From positions 1 through 57,579 of the forward strand of contig NTJZ01000016.1 in NCBI GenBank assembly GCA_002457215.1: a DNA stretch of 57,579 nt, written 5' to 3'. A program made the position numbers and the translations under genes. Below the pieces are notes generated by a model, which saw only the letters and a program-made list of their open reading frames with translations, had not been told where the DNA came from and ran no database searches. Source of the DNA: OM182 bacterium MED-G28. GTDB lineage: Bacteria > Pseudomonadota > Gammaproteobacteria > Pseudomonadales > Pseudohongiellaceae. This document shows positions 1-10,067 of the stretch, piece by piece. Position 1 is the first letter of the stretch. The number at the start of each line of letters is the position of its first letter.

Positions 1-640
1 AACTCCACCGAAAACTCAGTCTTCTTTGCTTGAGGCGATGGAAGAACGGCAAGTAACTGCGGCCGGTGTTACCTACCCAATGTCAAAGCCTTTCTTTGTT
101 CTAGCCACTCAAAATCCGATAGAGCTAGAGGGTACTTATCCCTTGCCAGAAGCCCAGCTCGACCGCTTCATGTTCAAGATTGAGTTAGGTTACTTGTCTG
201 AAGAAGACGAAGTGACGGTAGTAAGACAAACGACGCAAACACACGACAATGCGTTGGCGCATCCATTGGGAGGAGAAGATATCTTGGATTTTCAGCGCAT
301 CGCGCGCCAAGTTCCTGCAGCGGAAGCAGTCATTCAATATGCTGTGCGTTTGGTTCATGCGTCTCGGCCACAGTCAGATACTGCGCCGGAATTTATTAAG
401 GATTGGGTAAGTTGGGGTGCGGGAATTCGAGCTTCTCAAAATCTAATTCTCGCGGGCAAAGTCAGAGCCTTATTACTTGGTCGTTATAACGTGTCATACG
501 GTGACGTCAGAGCACTTGCACCTGCAATTTTGCGTCATAGGATACTATTAAACTTTCACGCTGAAGCAGAGCGCGTTACTACAGATAATGTAATTGAGCG
601 ATTGCTGGCAGCAGTTCCAGAACCAGCATCTGATATATAG
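1..640 (+). CDS. MoxR-family AAA+ ATPase, C-terminal part (cut by window edge)
   Basis: The frame is open from base 2, so the gene starts outside the window and only about 212 residues are visible. The visible part begins just after where the Walker B region should be and matches MoxR: a KTQSSLLEAMEERQVT stretch, the sensor-1-like ATQNP, and the LDRF arginine-finger region, followed by the helical lid domain. MoxR ATPases act as chaperones or activators for VWA-domain partners, and two such partners follow immediately (DUF58 at 668 and BatA-like at 1561) on the same strand, 27 bases downstream. The Walker A motif lies outside the window and cannot be checked. Confidence 0.93.
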   Translation, partial: TPPKTQSSLLEAMEERQVTAAGVTYPMSKPFFVLATQNPIELEGTYPLPEAQLDRFMFKIELGYLSEEDEVTVVRQTTQTHDNALAHPLGGEDILDFQRIARQVPAAEAVIQYAVRLVHASRPQSDTAPEFIKDWVSWGAGIRASQNLILAGKVRALLLGRYNVSYGDVRALAPAILRHRILLNFHAEAERVTTDNVIERLLAAVPEPASDI

Positions 641-667
641 CATAGAATTAACGGATAATTTTCTTTT

Positions 668-1561
668 ATGTCAGATTCGCTTAATTTTTTAGATCCGACT
701 GTATTAGCTGGGCTCGACAATCTCGAGTTGCGGGCACGAGTAGTAGTTGAAGGGTTTTTATCAGGATTGCACAAGAGTCCCAACCGTGGTTTCAGCGTAG
801 AGTTTAATGATTACCGGCACTATCAACGTGGTGATGATATGCGACATGTCGACTGGAAGCTCTATGCAAGAAGTGACAAGCTTTACATCAAACAATATGA
901 AGATGAGACTAACGTGCGCTGCGTTATTTTATTGGATACCAGTGCATCAATGGCATACAGTTCCGGAGGCATTAGTAAGTTAAATTATGGAATTACTCTG
1001 GCCTCTGCTCTCGCTTATTTTATTATGCGGCAGCGGGATGCGGTTGGACTTATTACTTTTGATGAGCAGATAAAAGAATATATTCCAGCAAAATGTAGAC
1101 AGCCTCACTTGATGCGAATTTTAAGGGCCTTGTCCCAAGTAGAATCGGGACAGAAAACGGATGTAGTCAAGCCATTAACGGACCTGGCATCATCTCTTAA
1201 TAAAAAAAGTTTCGTTATATTAATTAGCGATATGCTAGATGATGAAGAGCGAATTATTAATACGTTACAAAACTTGCGGGGCATGGGTAATGACGTTATT
1301 ACTTTTCAGGTTATGGATGATGCAGAATTGAATTTTCCTTTCAATGAAGCTAGTGAATTTGTTGATATGGAAAATAATGAATCCTATATCACTTCACCAG
1401 CGGCTATTCGTAAAGCCTACTTAGAAAATATCAATGAATTTCTATCTTATTGCCGCAAACAGTGTCAGAGCAGTGGCGTCGACTATTGCTTGCTGAATAC
1501 TGCGCAGTCTTTGGATGAGGCTTTATCTTCTTATATGTCGAAGCGGGCTAAGAGTTTCTAA
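668..1561 (+). CDS. DUF58 domain protein with VWA-like fold
   Basis: A 297-residue cytoplasmic protein with no signal peptide. The DUF58 signature is clear near residues 40-75 (RGFSVEFNDYRHYQRGDD, then RHVDWKLYARS). It is followed by a VWA-type beta-strand with a MIDAS-like DTSAS near residue 95. DUF58 proteins are regular partners of MoxR ATPases. The gene starts with ATG 27 bases after the moxR stop, and its stop codon shares one base with the ATG of the next gene (TAATG), which implies translational coupling. The specific client process is unknown; similar operons are linked to stress or aerotolerance. Confidence 0.92.
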   Translation: MSDSLNFLDPTVLAGLDNLELRARVVVEGFLSGLHKSPNRGFSVEFNDYRHYQRGDDMRHVDWKLYARSDKLYIKQYEDETNVRCVILLDTSASMAYSSGGISKLNYGITLASALAYFIMRQRDAVGLITFDEQIKEYIPAKCRQPHLMRILRALSQVESGQKTDVVKPLTDLASSLNKKSFVILISDMLDDEERIINTLQNLRGMGNDVITFQVMDDAELNFPFNEASEFVDMENNESYITSPAAIRKAYLENINEFLSYCRKQCQSSGVDYCLLNTAQSLDEALSSYMSKRAKSF

Positions 1562-3582
1562 TGGTTTTTCTAACCCCTCTTATTTTACTCGGATTATTAG
1601 CGGCGCTAATTCCTATCGCGATTCATTTAATTCGTCGTGAAAAGCCACCGAAATTGATGTTCAGTACGATTCGATTCTTGAAAAAGACGTCAAAGAAGTT
1701 AATTCTTTTTCAACATTTGCAGCAAATATTTCTGCTACTCCTCCGTTCCGCAGTAATCATACTATTAGTAATGGCATTTGCTAGGCCACTTATCAATCAA
1801 TCAGTTGCTCGATTACTAGATGCAGATCCTCAGTCTGCCGTAATCATGTTGGACCTATCAATGAGCATGCAATACCAAGATACTTTTGCTCAGGCTAAAC
1901 AGGAAGCGCTAGATCTCCTTGGAGGTATGACCGCTGGGGATGAAGTGGCGCTAATTGGGTTTTCAGACTCTGCGGAAACTGTTCGTGAGCTGACTACTGA
2001 TCTCGATAGTATTCGTGCCGCTGTCGATGAAATACCTGAAGCAGGCTTTGGTAACACTCGTTATTTGCCGAATCTACGGCTTGCTGATCAAATACTGGAG
2101 GCTTCACGTTTTGAAAATCGAGCTGTTTATTTGATTTCTGATTTTCAGGATATCGGCGTGCAGTCCACCGATGAAAGCTGGAATCTTGCTCCGGGTGTTG
2201 CCTTTACCGGCATTGACGTCGGCGCTGAAGAAAGCAGCAATTTAGTGCTGACTGATGTGCGTTCACCAGATCAATTACTAGAAGATGCAACGGAGCAACA
2301 AATATTAGCGCGAGTTAGAACAACGGGAACTCTCTATTTAAATAAAGGGGAAGTTACCTTGAACATTGACGGTCAAATGGTAGATCGAGTACCTATAGAT
2401 TTGGGAGAACGATCAGAAGAAGTGGTTACCTTCACAACGGTTTTCGAAAGCGAAGGTACCCATGTCGGCGAAGTTCGAGTAACCGGTGACAATTTCGAAA
2501 TTGATAATTCTTATTTCTTTACAGTAGAAGTATTACCAAAAATTAGGGTGTTGGTGGTTAATGGGGAATCTTCTGAGAACTGGTTTGATGATGAAGGTCA
2601 CTGGTTTGGTTTGGCTGTGAGTAGTGGCGATGAATCTCCTTTTGAATTGGAAATAGTTGAGCCTTCTGACTTAAGCGCTGCATCCTTGAGGCAGAGTGAT
2701 GTAGCAGTTCTCCTTAATGTGGGAGATTTAAGCTCAGGTCAGGCATCGGCAATTAGTGAATACGTAGAAAGCGGCGGTGCGCTCTTGGTTGCACCAGGAG
2801 ATAGGATTAATCCAGACTCATTTAATCGCCAATTTGAAACCATAGCCCCAGCCGTATTGCAAAATCAAGACATGAGTGGGGATGAGTATCTGGTTATAGC
2901 TGATTTTGATCGTCGACATCCAATTTTACGGCCGCTCGATAGCGATTGGTCAGCTCGGTTTCAGGGACATTGGCGTTTGATTCCTGATGCTGAATCGGAT
3001 GTATTGATGCAATTCGATAATACCGAGCCCGCGTTGGTAGAACGGGAAGTCGGTGACGGGAAGGTCATATTTTTTGCCTCTGCCATGGACTTGGAATGGA
3101 ATAACTTACCGCTACAGGGTTTATTCTTACCTTTTGTTCATGAAACCTTAAGACATTTAGTACAACCTGAACTGAAGCAGCGAGCCTATCAAATTGGCGA
3201 CAGTTTTTCTCTTGACCCTAGCGGACAGGCAGAAGTAGTAAACGCGGTAGATGCCAATGGGAATGGCATCCAATTCACCAACGATAGCTTTGTCACTCAA
3301 GCAGCTACTCCTGGGTTTATCACTACAGAGGTCGATGGTGAGTCGTCTAGATTTGCGATTAATATATTGCCGGAGGAATCTAATTTCGCACGTACTCCGG
3401 TAGAAAATCTATATGATTCCATAATCAATCCAGATACCAACCCGGTTCGATCTAGAGAAGTACAAACAGCACAGCTTATAGAAGAGCTGGAGCGACCGCA
3501 GCGTATCTGGTGGTGGATTCTAAGCCTTGTCATGGTGCTAATCATCGCAGAGGCAATCATAGCAAATCGGACTTACCGCTGA
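1561..3582 (+). CDS. BatA-like VWA membrane protein
   Basis: A 673-residue membrane protein. The N-terminus carries the BatA-type double-membrane-span region: a hydrophobic segment at about 4-24, the IRREKPPKL.FSTIRFL motif, then a second span at about 52-74. A VWA domain follows, with MIDAS residues D98, S100 and S102 (LDLSMSM). A long periplasmic-type beta-rich region and a glutamine-amidotransferase-like section come next, and one last span sits near the C-terminus (about 650-668). It overlaps the DUF58 gene by one base, so moxR, DUF58 and this gene form one operon. The family is named for Bacteroides aerotolerance genes; the molecular role is not established. Confidence 0.9.
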   Translation: MVFLTPLILLGLLAALIPIAIHLIRREKPPKLMFSTIRFLKKTSKKLILFQHLQQIFLLLLRSAVIILLVMAFARPLINQSVARLLDADPQSAVIMLDLSMSMQYQDTFAQAKQEALDLLGGMTAGDEVALIGFSDSAETVRELTTDLDSIRAAVDEIPEAGFGNTRYLPNLRLADQILEASRFENRAVYLISDFQDIGVQSTDESWNLAPGVAFTGIDVGAEESSNLVLTDVRSPDQLLEDATEQQILARVRTTGTLYLNKGEVTLNIDGQMVDRVPIDLGERSEEVVTFTTVFESEGTHVGEVRVTGDNFEIDNSYFFTVEVLPKIRVLVVNGESSENWFDDEGHWFGLAVSSGDESPFELEIVEPSDLSAASLRQSDVAVLLNVGDLSSGQASAISEYVESGGALLVAPGDRINPDSFNRQFETIAPAVLQNQDMSGDEYLVIADFDRRHPILRPLDSDWSARFQGHWRLIPDAESDVLMQFDNTEPALVEREVGDGKVIFFASAMDLEWNNLPLQGLFLPFVHETLRHLVQPELKQRAYQIGDSFSLDPSGQAEVVNAVDANGNGIQFTNDSFVTQAATPGFITTEVDGESSRFAINILPEESNFARTPVENLYDSIINPDTNPVRSREVQTAQLIEELERPQRIWWWILSLVMVLIIAEAIIANRTYR

Positions 3583-4170
3583 GCTTACCCCTAAGCATAT
3601 TTTCTGTACCGTATCTAAGAAAACCATAGACTTCAATTAGGGTCTGATTCAAAGCCTGCAGTATATATGTGCTTAATTATTTAGTAGCAAAATATATTGA
3701 TTAGAAAGTAGCACTTATGACTTTTTATTTTGACATGCGTAAAGCAAAAGGGATGTTGGAGTACGAAGCTGTACTCTAAAATCGAGTACTAGTCCGACTT
3801 CAATAAAGCGCTACAGGTATTAGCCTGAAGGGATAAATGATTGCTTGGCAGTTGTTGTAGAGAATTTTTCGAAAAATGCACTAAAGAGGAAACTTGAAAG
3901 TTACTCAATGCTTTAGAAAAGGGGGGAACAAAGAAAAACCCCCAAGCTCCTGACTTTAGCTATTTACAGTCAGCGAATCATTTCCCTAATGCCGCGAAAC
4001 CATAAACTCTGAAAATAATATCATAGTCATTTTCTCTTTCATGAGGTAATTACAATTTGTCACAAAGCATGTAAATATTAACTTTTAGATAAGATCAGAT
4101 AGAGGTTGAGAGATTATTTTCTGAAGTATGGAGCACTTTTATGTATCGAACGAACGTTAGATATATTTTC
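3583..4170. other. 588-base gene-free stretch
   Basis: Nothing here reads as a convincing gene. The strongest structure is an inverted repeat, GAGTAC (3759-3764) and GTACTC (3771-3776), extendable to nine pairs with one G-T wobble. A third GAGTAC copy lies at 3784-3789. A G-run at 3921-3926 can pair with a C-run at 3939-3943; read on the minus strand it is followed by TTTT, so it could be a weak terminator for the CBS-domain gene that ends at 4171. A 20-codon ATG frame at about 3717-3779 has no supporting evidence. Confidence 0.6.
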
Positions 4171-5271
4171 TTAGTGACTATTAGCATCTGATTCTGGCGA
4201 AATTATTCCCATTCGCTTGGCTCTTCGCTCCCAGTTCTTTCTCGCTAGTGCTTGCATATCATCGGTATTGTCAGACTCATCTACTATTTCAAGCCCAAGC
4301 AAGGTTTCGATGATATCCTCCATAGTTACAATGCCTTCCATGCCACCAAACTCATCTACAACTAGTGCCATGTGTTCCTTTTTTGCAATTAGCATATCGA
4401 GTAAGTCAGGGATTGGTAAAGAGGCATGTACAATTATGATAGGCCTTCGAATTTTACTTAGAGGGATGTTGTCTTTATCTTCAACTAGATTGAGCAACAA
4501 TTCATCTTTTAGGGCATAGCCTGTGATGTTGTCGCCATTTTCTCGGTAGACTGGAATGCGAGAAAATGGCAGTGTTTCATGTTCATCGTGAAATTCTCGT
4601 ACAGTGGTATCTTCATTGGCAGCTATCACCACTATGCGCGGCGTCATTATGTCTTTAACTAATACGCCATTAAATTGGAGTAAGTTCTGAATAATTCTTT
4701 GCTCTTTTTCTTCTAAAGCACCACTTTCTTTTCCTAGGTCTGTCATTACAGCGAAATCTGTGCGACTAAGTACCGGTTTATCTTTGTCCTTTTTTAAATT
4801 ACGAGTGATAAGCTGGCTTAGCCAAATTAGTGGAGCCAACAAAACCAGCATGATCTTGAGTGTGCGGACAGTGAAGGGTGTGAGGGATTCCCAGTTATTC
4901 GCTCCTATCGTTTTAGGAATAACTTCAGAAAAAATCAATATGGATAAAGTCATCCCGCCAGCTATTAATGCTTCCGAACTAATCAGTGTAAGGCCAAATA
5001 ATTCTAAAGAGTTAGGGCCGAAGATCACCGCTGCCTGAGATCCTACACCAATAGCGCCGACGGTATGAGCAATTGTGTTTAAGGTAAGGATCGCTGCTAA
5101 AGGCCTATCGATATCATCCTTAAAGCGAGCAAGATCTGTAGCAATTTTAGCTTCTTCTTGCTCCTTAATTCCTACATAGGCGGGGGTGATACTAAGCAGC
5201 ACTGCTTCTAAAATAGAACAGAGAAAAGAAAAGAAAATACTTCCTAAGAAAAAGGCGACTAACAGTCCCAT
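4171..5271 (-). CDS. CNNM/CorC-like transporter (DUF21 + CBS pair)
   Basis: A 366-residue membrane protein. Hydrophobic spans in the first about 160 residues form a DUF21/CNNM transmembrane domain, followed by two CBS domains at about 200-320 (MTPRIVVIAA, then VDEFGGMEGIVTMEDIIETLLG). CNNM/CorC proteins are implicated in magnesium and other cation homeostasis. ATG at 5271 is preferred over TTG one codon upstream. The usual CorC/HlyC C-terminal domain is missing: the protein stops soon after the second CBS domain, about 60-80 residues shorter than the common hemolysin-like members. It is monocistronic. The ion specificity cannot be told from the sequence. Confidence 0.9.
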   Translation of the reverse strand: MGLLVAFFLGSIFFSFLCSILEAVLLSITPAYVGIKEQEEAKIATDLARFKDDIDRPLAAILTLNTIAHTVGAIGVGSQAAVIFGPNSLELFGLTLISSEALIAGGMTLSILIFSEVIPKTIGANNWESLTPFTVRTLKIMLVLLAPLIWLSQLITRNLKKDKDKPVLSRTDFAVMTDLGKESGALEEKEQRIIQNLLQFNGVLVKDIMTPRIVVIAANEDTTVREFHDEHETLPFSRIPVYRENGDNITGYALKDELLLNLVEDKDNIPLSKIRRPIIIVHASLPIPDLLDMLIAKKEHMALVVDEFGGMEGIVTMEDIIETLLGLEIVDESDNTDDMQALARKNWERRAKRMGIISPESDANSH

Positions 5272-5378
5272 CAATATTTATCGTCTATCGCGAAGCAATG
5301 CTATTCTTACATGATTAGTGTGGTGCTTTCAATTATTCTAAATTAATAGGAGATATTTACACACCAAAAGAAAATGGT

Positions 5379-8300
5379 TTAGACCCCTAGACTTGGCTCT
5401 GGACGCGGCTGAGTCTTAGGTGTGCGGCTTAGTATGTGTCGCAGGCGATCTGGCATTGCTAGCATGGAAGGAGTAACTATTAGCGTCAGGATAGTAGCAA
5501 AAGAGAGACCGAAAACGATGGTGGAGGCTAAACCTGTCCATTGTGAAGCGATAGGACCACCTATTTCTATTTCAGCCCCGAGTAAATCGAAAGAAACTCC
5601 GATCGCCAGAGGGAGTAAGCCAAATCCGGTTGTGAACGTAGTTAAGAATACAGGCCGTAATCGCTGCACGCCGGTATGAACGATGACTTCTTCCAAAGAC
5701 CAGTTTGGATGATCCCGTTTCAGCACATTAAAGGTGTCAATGAGGACGATATTGTTATTCACGATAATTCCCGCAAGAGCAACAATACCAATACCCGTCA
5801 GCATGACACTAAAGGTCTGCCCAGTAGTTAACAATCCAAGAAATACGCCAGCAGTTGAAAGCAGGACTGACGACAAGATCAACAGTGCCTGGTAGTAACT
5901 ATTAAATTGGGTTACCAAGAGAATTGCCATTAACGCCATAGCGAGAGCAAATGCCTGAATTAGAAAAGCAGCTGACTGTTCCTGCTCTTCGTTAGCTCCT
6001 CGGAATTGAAATTCCACGCCTGCTACAGGAGGGTTGGCTTCAATCCAAGCACTAAGCTCCTGCAATTTGTTATCAGCGACAACACCATCCGCGGGATTAG
6101 CTCGAACATAAACAACGCGGCTACTATCAACTCGCTGAATCGAACTAACTTTTTGTTTGGCTTCACGAGTAACAAAACTACTAATAGGTACTGGGCCATT
6201 GGCAGTGCCAATTCGTATTGAATCTAGTTGGTCGATGCCGCGATATTCTGCCGGATAGCGTACACGGATATCTACTTCTTCTTCGCTGTCGTCAGGTCGA
6301 TAGTCTCCCATGAAAATACCATTGGTGAGTAATTGAATAGCTGCGCCAATTTCTGTCATATTGGCGCCGAACATGGCGGCCTGGGCGCGATCCACATTGA
6401 TTTGCCATTCGATTCCAGGAATTGGGGCAGTGTCATCAATGTCGATAAGCCCAGTCATTTCTGTTTCCATGAACTCTCGAATTCGTTCTGCTTCCAAGAA
6501 CAATAGATCGAGGTTTTCTCCAGCTAGTTCTACTTGAATTTCTTTGCCAACTGGAGGCCCTTGTTCAATGGTCACAATTTCTGCGCGTACACCAGGTATC
6601 TCTGAGATTGCTTCCCGATACATGCTTTCGATTTCGAAACCATTGAGTTCGCGAGTCCGCCGGTCAGTCAGCTCGATAAATATCGTACCAATTAAATCTG
6701 GTGCTGCTTGAGATGGGCCGGCGGATTGAACTCCGGCACCGGATTGGGTGACGATACCTTCGTAGTAACCAATTTCTGCGATGCGATCTTCAGCATCTAA
6801 CATGATTGTGCGTAGTTCTGCTGGCGAATAATTTCCTCGCGCGAAAATCTGCACCTGAGTCTGCAGTGGTTCTGCCGATACAAAAAATTCAATTCCAGAC
6901 CCCCAGCGATCATAAGCAGTTATGATGCTGATTAGCGTGGTAATCGAGAAAATTAATACAATACCAGGAGCACGAACAGCTCTCTTAAGTACGGCAGCGT
7001 AAATTCCTGTTACACCATTAGTTTTTGCTGGATCACCTTCTTCCAGACTACGTAAATAAACTTTATCTGCATCGCTTGATTTACCAATAAGTGCTCCAAT
7101 AGTCGGTGCAAAAAGTAATGCATAAAACATCGAGCCTATTAGTACTGCGAATACAGTAATTGGCAGATAGCTCATGAATTGGCCAGACACTCCAGGCCAA
7201 AACATCAGGGGTAAAAAGGCGGCTAATGTTGTAGCTGTCGAAGCAGTAATTGGCCAAAACATACGGTGCACTGCTGCCTTGTAGGCTTCTCGACTATCCA
7301 ATCCTTCGGCCATCTTGCGGTCCGCATATTCCACCATGACGATAGCGCCATCAATCAGCATTCCTAAACCAAGCAACAAACCGAATATCACCATAAAGTT
7401 ATAAGTGAAATTAAGCATGTTAATGATGATGAACGCAAAGAAGAATGAAAAAGGTACCGCTAGAGTGACGAGCAATCCAGAGCGTATCCCGACGGTCGCA
7501 ATTACAACAAGTAGCACCAATACCATGGCAGTGGCCATATTCCCGGATAAACCCGCATTTTGCTCTAGAGCGATTGGAACTGAGTTGTTAATGTAAAACA
7601 AGGTTACGGCAGGGGGGAGAGTAGGCCGAACTTCATCGACAATAACTTCAATCTGCTCCATGGCTTGAACCAGATTCGCCCCTTTACGCTTCATTATGTT
7701 TAGCGAGATTGTTTGCGTGTGATTCGCATAGGAATAGCGAGTCGCATCTTTGAATGTTCTCCGAACTTCAGCTAGATCGGAGACTGTGAGAACACCTCTT
7801 TCAGTGGATGCTAGTGGTAAATTAAACAAATCATCAGCATCTTCTATGAGACCAGGCACTTTTACTGAGAAGCTACCTTGTCCGGTATCAACTTGTCCCG
7901 CTGCGATTAAACGATTGTTGCTAGTAACCGTCTGCACGATGGCACTATTCGGAATACCATAAGTCTCTAGCTTGGAAGGGTTAATAACAGCTTCTAGTAA
8001 TTCTTCACGATTCCCAACCATAGGAGCTTCGAGAATTTGTGGAACTAATTCAATTTCTCGCTGTAAATCTTCCGCTATGCGCAGCAAGGTGCGCTCCGGC
8101 ACGCCTTCCCCACCAATAGCGATTTGGACAATTGGCAAAGAGACTGCTGACATCTCCTGGATAATGGGTTCCTCAGTCGATTGAGGAAAACGCGCTTTAG
8201 CGCGGCTTATTGATTCGCGGACTTCAGCCAGTGCTGCGGATGTTTCAAAATTGATATCGAATTCAGTCATGATTGTGGCAGCACCTTCACTGGAAAATGA

Positions 8301-8546
8301 GGTCACTTCGACTATGCCATCAACAGTTTTAAGCTCTAGCTCTGCAGGTTTTGCTAACAATCTTTCAGCATCTTCCGGTGAAATGCCTTCATGGATGATC
8401 GTAGTCACAACCATTGGCATTTGTACATCGGGATACATCTCTATCGGGATAGCCAAGTATGAGGCGTAGCCGGCTAGCAAAGTGACCGTAAAGATACTTA
8501 GCGTTGTTCGCGATCTCGATATAGCTGCGTCGATATAAGATTTCAT
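5379..8546 (-). CDS. RND efflux permease
   Basis: A 1055-residue inner-membrane pump subunit of the AcrB type, with two repeats of a large periplasmic loop and membrane-span bundles. The start is taken at ATG 8546 (MKSYIDAAISRSR) because AGGA lies about eight bases upstream; the frame could extend to TTG 8600 but that adds an implausible N-terminus. The N-terminal helix and first periplasmic residues fit the family. In the fourth span, the position of the usual paired aspartates reads LIDGAIVMVEY, so only one of the two proton-relay aspartates remains. The membrane-fusion partner lies 41 bases upstream in the same operon; no outer-membrane TolC-like gene is present. The substrate is unknown. 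Confidence 0.93.
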   Translation of the reverse strand: MKSYIDAAISRSRTTLSIFTVTLLAGYASYLAIPIEMYPDVQMPMVVTTIIHEGISPEDAERLLAKPAELELKTVDGIVEVTSFSSEGAATIMTEFDINFETSAALAEVRESISRAKARFPQSTEEPIIQEMSAVSLPIVQIAIGGEGVPERTLLRIAEDLQREIELVPQILEAPMVGNREELLEAVINPSKLETYGIPNSAIVQTVTSNNRLIAAGQVDTGQGSFSVKVPGLIEDADDLFNLPLASTERGVLTVSDLAEVRRTFKDATRYSYANHTQTISLNIMKRKGANLVQAMEQIEVIVDEVRPTLPPAVTLFYINNSVPIALEQNAGLSGNMATAMVLVLLVVIATVGIRSGLLVTLAVPFSFFFAFIIINMLNFTYNFMVIFGLLLGLGMLIDGAIVMVEYADRKMAEGLDSREAYKAAVHRMFWPITASTATTLAAFLPLMFWPGVSGQFMSYLPITVFAVLIGSMFYALLFAPTIGALIGKSSDADKVYLRSLEEGDPAKTNGVTGIYAAVLKRAVRAPGIVLIFSITTLISIITAYDRWGSGIEFFVSAEPLQTQVQIFARGNYSPAELRTIMLDAEDRIAEIGYYEGIVTQSGAGVQSAGPSQAAPDLIGTIFIELTDRRTRELNGFEIESMYREAISEIPGVRAEIVTIEQGPPVGKEIQVELAGENLDLLFLEAERIREFMETEMTGLIDIDDTAPIPGIEWQINVDRAQAAMFGANMTEIGAAIQLLTNGIFMGDYRPDDSEEEVDIRVRYPAEYRGIDQLDSIRIGTANGPVPISSFVTREAKQKVSSIQRVDSSRVVYVRANPADGVVADNKLQELSAWIEANPPVAGVEFQFRGANEEQEQSAAFLIQAFALAMALMAILLVTQFNSYYQALLILSSVLLSTAGVFLGLLTTGQTFSVMLTGIGIVALAGIIVNNNIVLIDTFNVLKRDHPNWSLEEVIVHTGVQRLRPVFLTTFTTGFGLLPLAIGVSFDLLGAEIEIGGPIASQWTGLASTIVFGLSFATILTLIVTPSMLAMPDRLRHILSRTPKTQPRPEPSLGV

Positions 8547-8587
8547 GGAATTCCTATTTGGATGGCAAAGGTTTGCCGGCGAGAGTG

Positions 8588-9700
8588 CTATTGATCCCAA
8601 TCAAAATTGACTTCGACAATTTGACCAGGGAATACAATCTCCTGTCCTAAGGTCACTAACGTAATATCACCTTGCATTCCTGTAACCCAGATTCCCGGGT
8701 CTAGCTGGTTTGTTTCATCACCAACAATCTGAATATTGTAAAATTGGACAGTGTTGTTTCTATCCAGGGTTTTAATGCCAATAGCTCCAGTGTCATCCAG
8801 CGTAAGAGCAGAAGAAGGAATTCTATAGGCATTTATATTGTTAGCATTTACCTGTAACTCAACCGTTATACCTTCACGTAAATTCTGATATTGAGGATGT
8901 ACTTCTATTTCTATTCGATAGCTGCGAGAGATTGCATCGGCTGCTCTAGCTAAATAGCTAACAGTACCTTCAACAAATTCTCCGCTTAATAATCTACCAG
9001 AAACTTGGGCGCCGACACTAAGAGCCCCAACCTCTTGCTCTGGTACCAGGCCAACTAATAACATCGGGCTGTCATCCAGTACTGAAGCACACACAGTTCC
9101 AATGTTAAGTAAGTCACCTACTTCAATAATTCGAGTTTCTACAACACCATCAAAGGGGGCAACAATTTTTGTTTTTGCCAGTGCGAGTTCGGCGCGCGCT
9201 ACAGAGGCTTTAGAGGATTCCAAAGCAGCTTTGAGTTGAGCTACGATCACATCGGACTGTAATCCTTTTTCTTGTAAATCAAGTGCGGCAGCATATTCGA
9301 ACTGCGCTTGCTCCCGACGACTTAAGGATTCATCCAGATTAACCTGGCGATTATCTATAGCGATTTCACAAAGTAGGTCACCTTTTTGCACTCGCGCACC
9401 GCGCGCAACTGGCTCTCCAATGACTCGGCCAGCTTCCTCAGCACGAATTTCTACATGCCGAAAAGCTTGAGTTTGTCCGCGTACTCGAATTTTTTCAGTG
9501 TATGACTGCGGGCTAATGCGTTCGGCGCGGACAGTTACGACGCCAGGGCTTTCCGATTCAGCTAGGCCTTCAGGTAAAACGACTACCCTAGTGGGTGTTT
9601 GCAGGCTGGCTAGGTTTACGGTTTCAGCATTATGTGGAAGCGCCATCCAAGCAACCACCGCGGCTAGAATCGCCACTGCTAATAATTGCTGCTTTTTCAA
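8588..9700 (-). CDS. RND periplasmic adaptor (membrane fusion protein)
   Basis: About 370 residues. An N-terminal hydrophobic anchor is followed by a lipoyl/barrel-sandwich half (VIGEPVARGARVQKGDLLCEI), an alpha-helical hairpin (about 115-160), a second lipoyl half (KTKIVAPFDGVVETR) and a beta-barrel: the HlyD/AcrA layout. It would bridge the RND permease downstream to an outer-membrane channel. TTG 9700 is chosen as start because GGAGGA sits five bases upstream; the TTG at 9712 overlaps that ribosome-binding site. A 355-base divergent region separates it from the SDR gene, and a candidate operator lies there. It is probably cotranscribed with the permease. Confidence 0.92.
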   Translation of the reverse strand: MKKQQLLAVAILAAVVAWMALPHNAETVNLASLQTPTRVVVLPEGLAESESPGVVTVRAERISPQSYTEKIRVRGQTQAFRHVEIRAEEAGRVIGEPVARGARVQKGDLLCEIAIDNRQVNLDESLSRREQAQFEYAAALDLQEKGLQSDVIVAQLKAALESSKASVARAELALAKTKIVAPFDGVVETRIIEVGDLLNIGTVCASVLDDSPMLLVGLVPEQEVGALSVGAQVSGRLLSGEFVEGTVSYLARAADAISRSYRIEIEVHPQYQNLREGITVELQVNANNINAYRIPSSALTLDDTGAIGIKTLDRNNTVQFYNIQIVGDETNQLDPGIWVTGMQGDITLVTLGQEIVFPGQIVEVNFDWDQ

Positions 9701-9906
9701 TGTTTCCTCCAAGAGCTTCTTTCAGCAATTGCTATCGTCAAGTCCAAAACACGCCTATATCTTGGAGGCTAGGTAACTAATATTACTCAACCCCAGTAGC
9801 GCGGTGTTTGAAAAGGGTTGGTTGTTCGTCCCTGTCGTCTGAAATATCCCGAGTCACCGGACATTTATGCATTTGCTTAACTTTACATTATGCGACTCAA
9901 AAAAGT

Positions 9907-9921
9907 GTTACGTATTGTAAC
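9907..9921. promoter_or_regulatory. candidate operator, GTTAC-N5-GTAAC
   Basis: A perfect five-base inverted repeat with a five-base spacer lies in the divergent region between the RND operon (minus) and the SDR gene (plus). Its form would suit a dimeric regulator, but no regulator gene is adjacent and a short palindrome can arise by chance. The rest of 9713-10067 shows no coding potential. Confidence 0.25.
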
Positions 9922-10067
9922 GACTGCCTGAATTTTTGCAATGTGTTTCTGATGTGATCTAACGAAATTATAGAGTATTTGAACGTTATTATCTGTGTGA
10001 AGGCTTTTCGGCCGATTTGTGCTAATTTTTACTCCTATGAATGATTATTTAGGGAGTCGAGTGGGTC

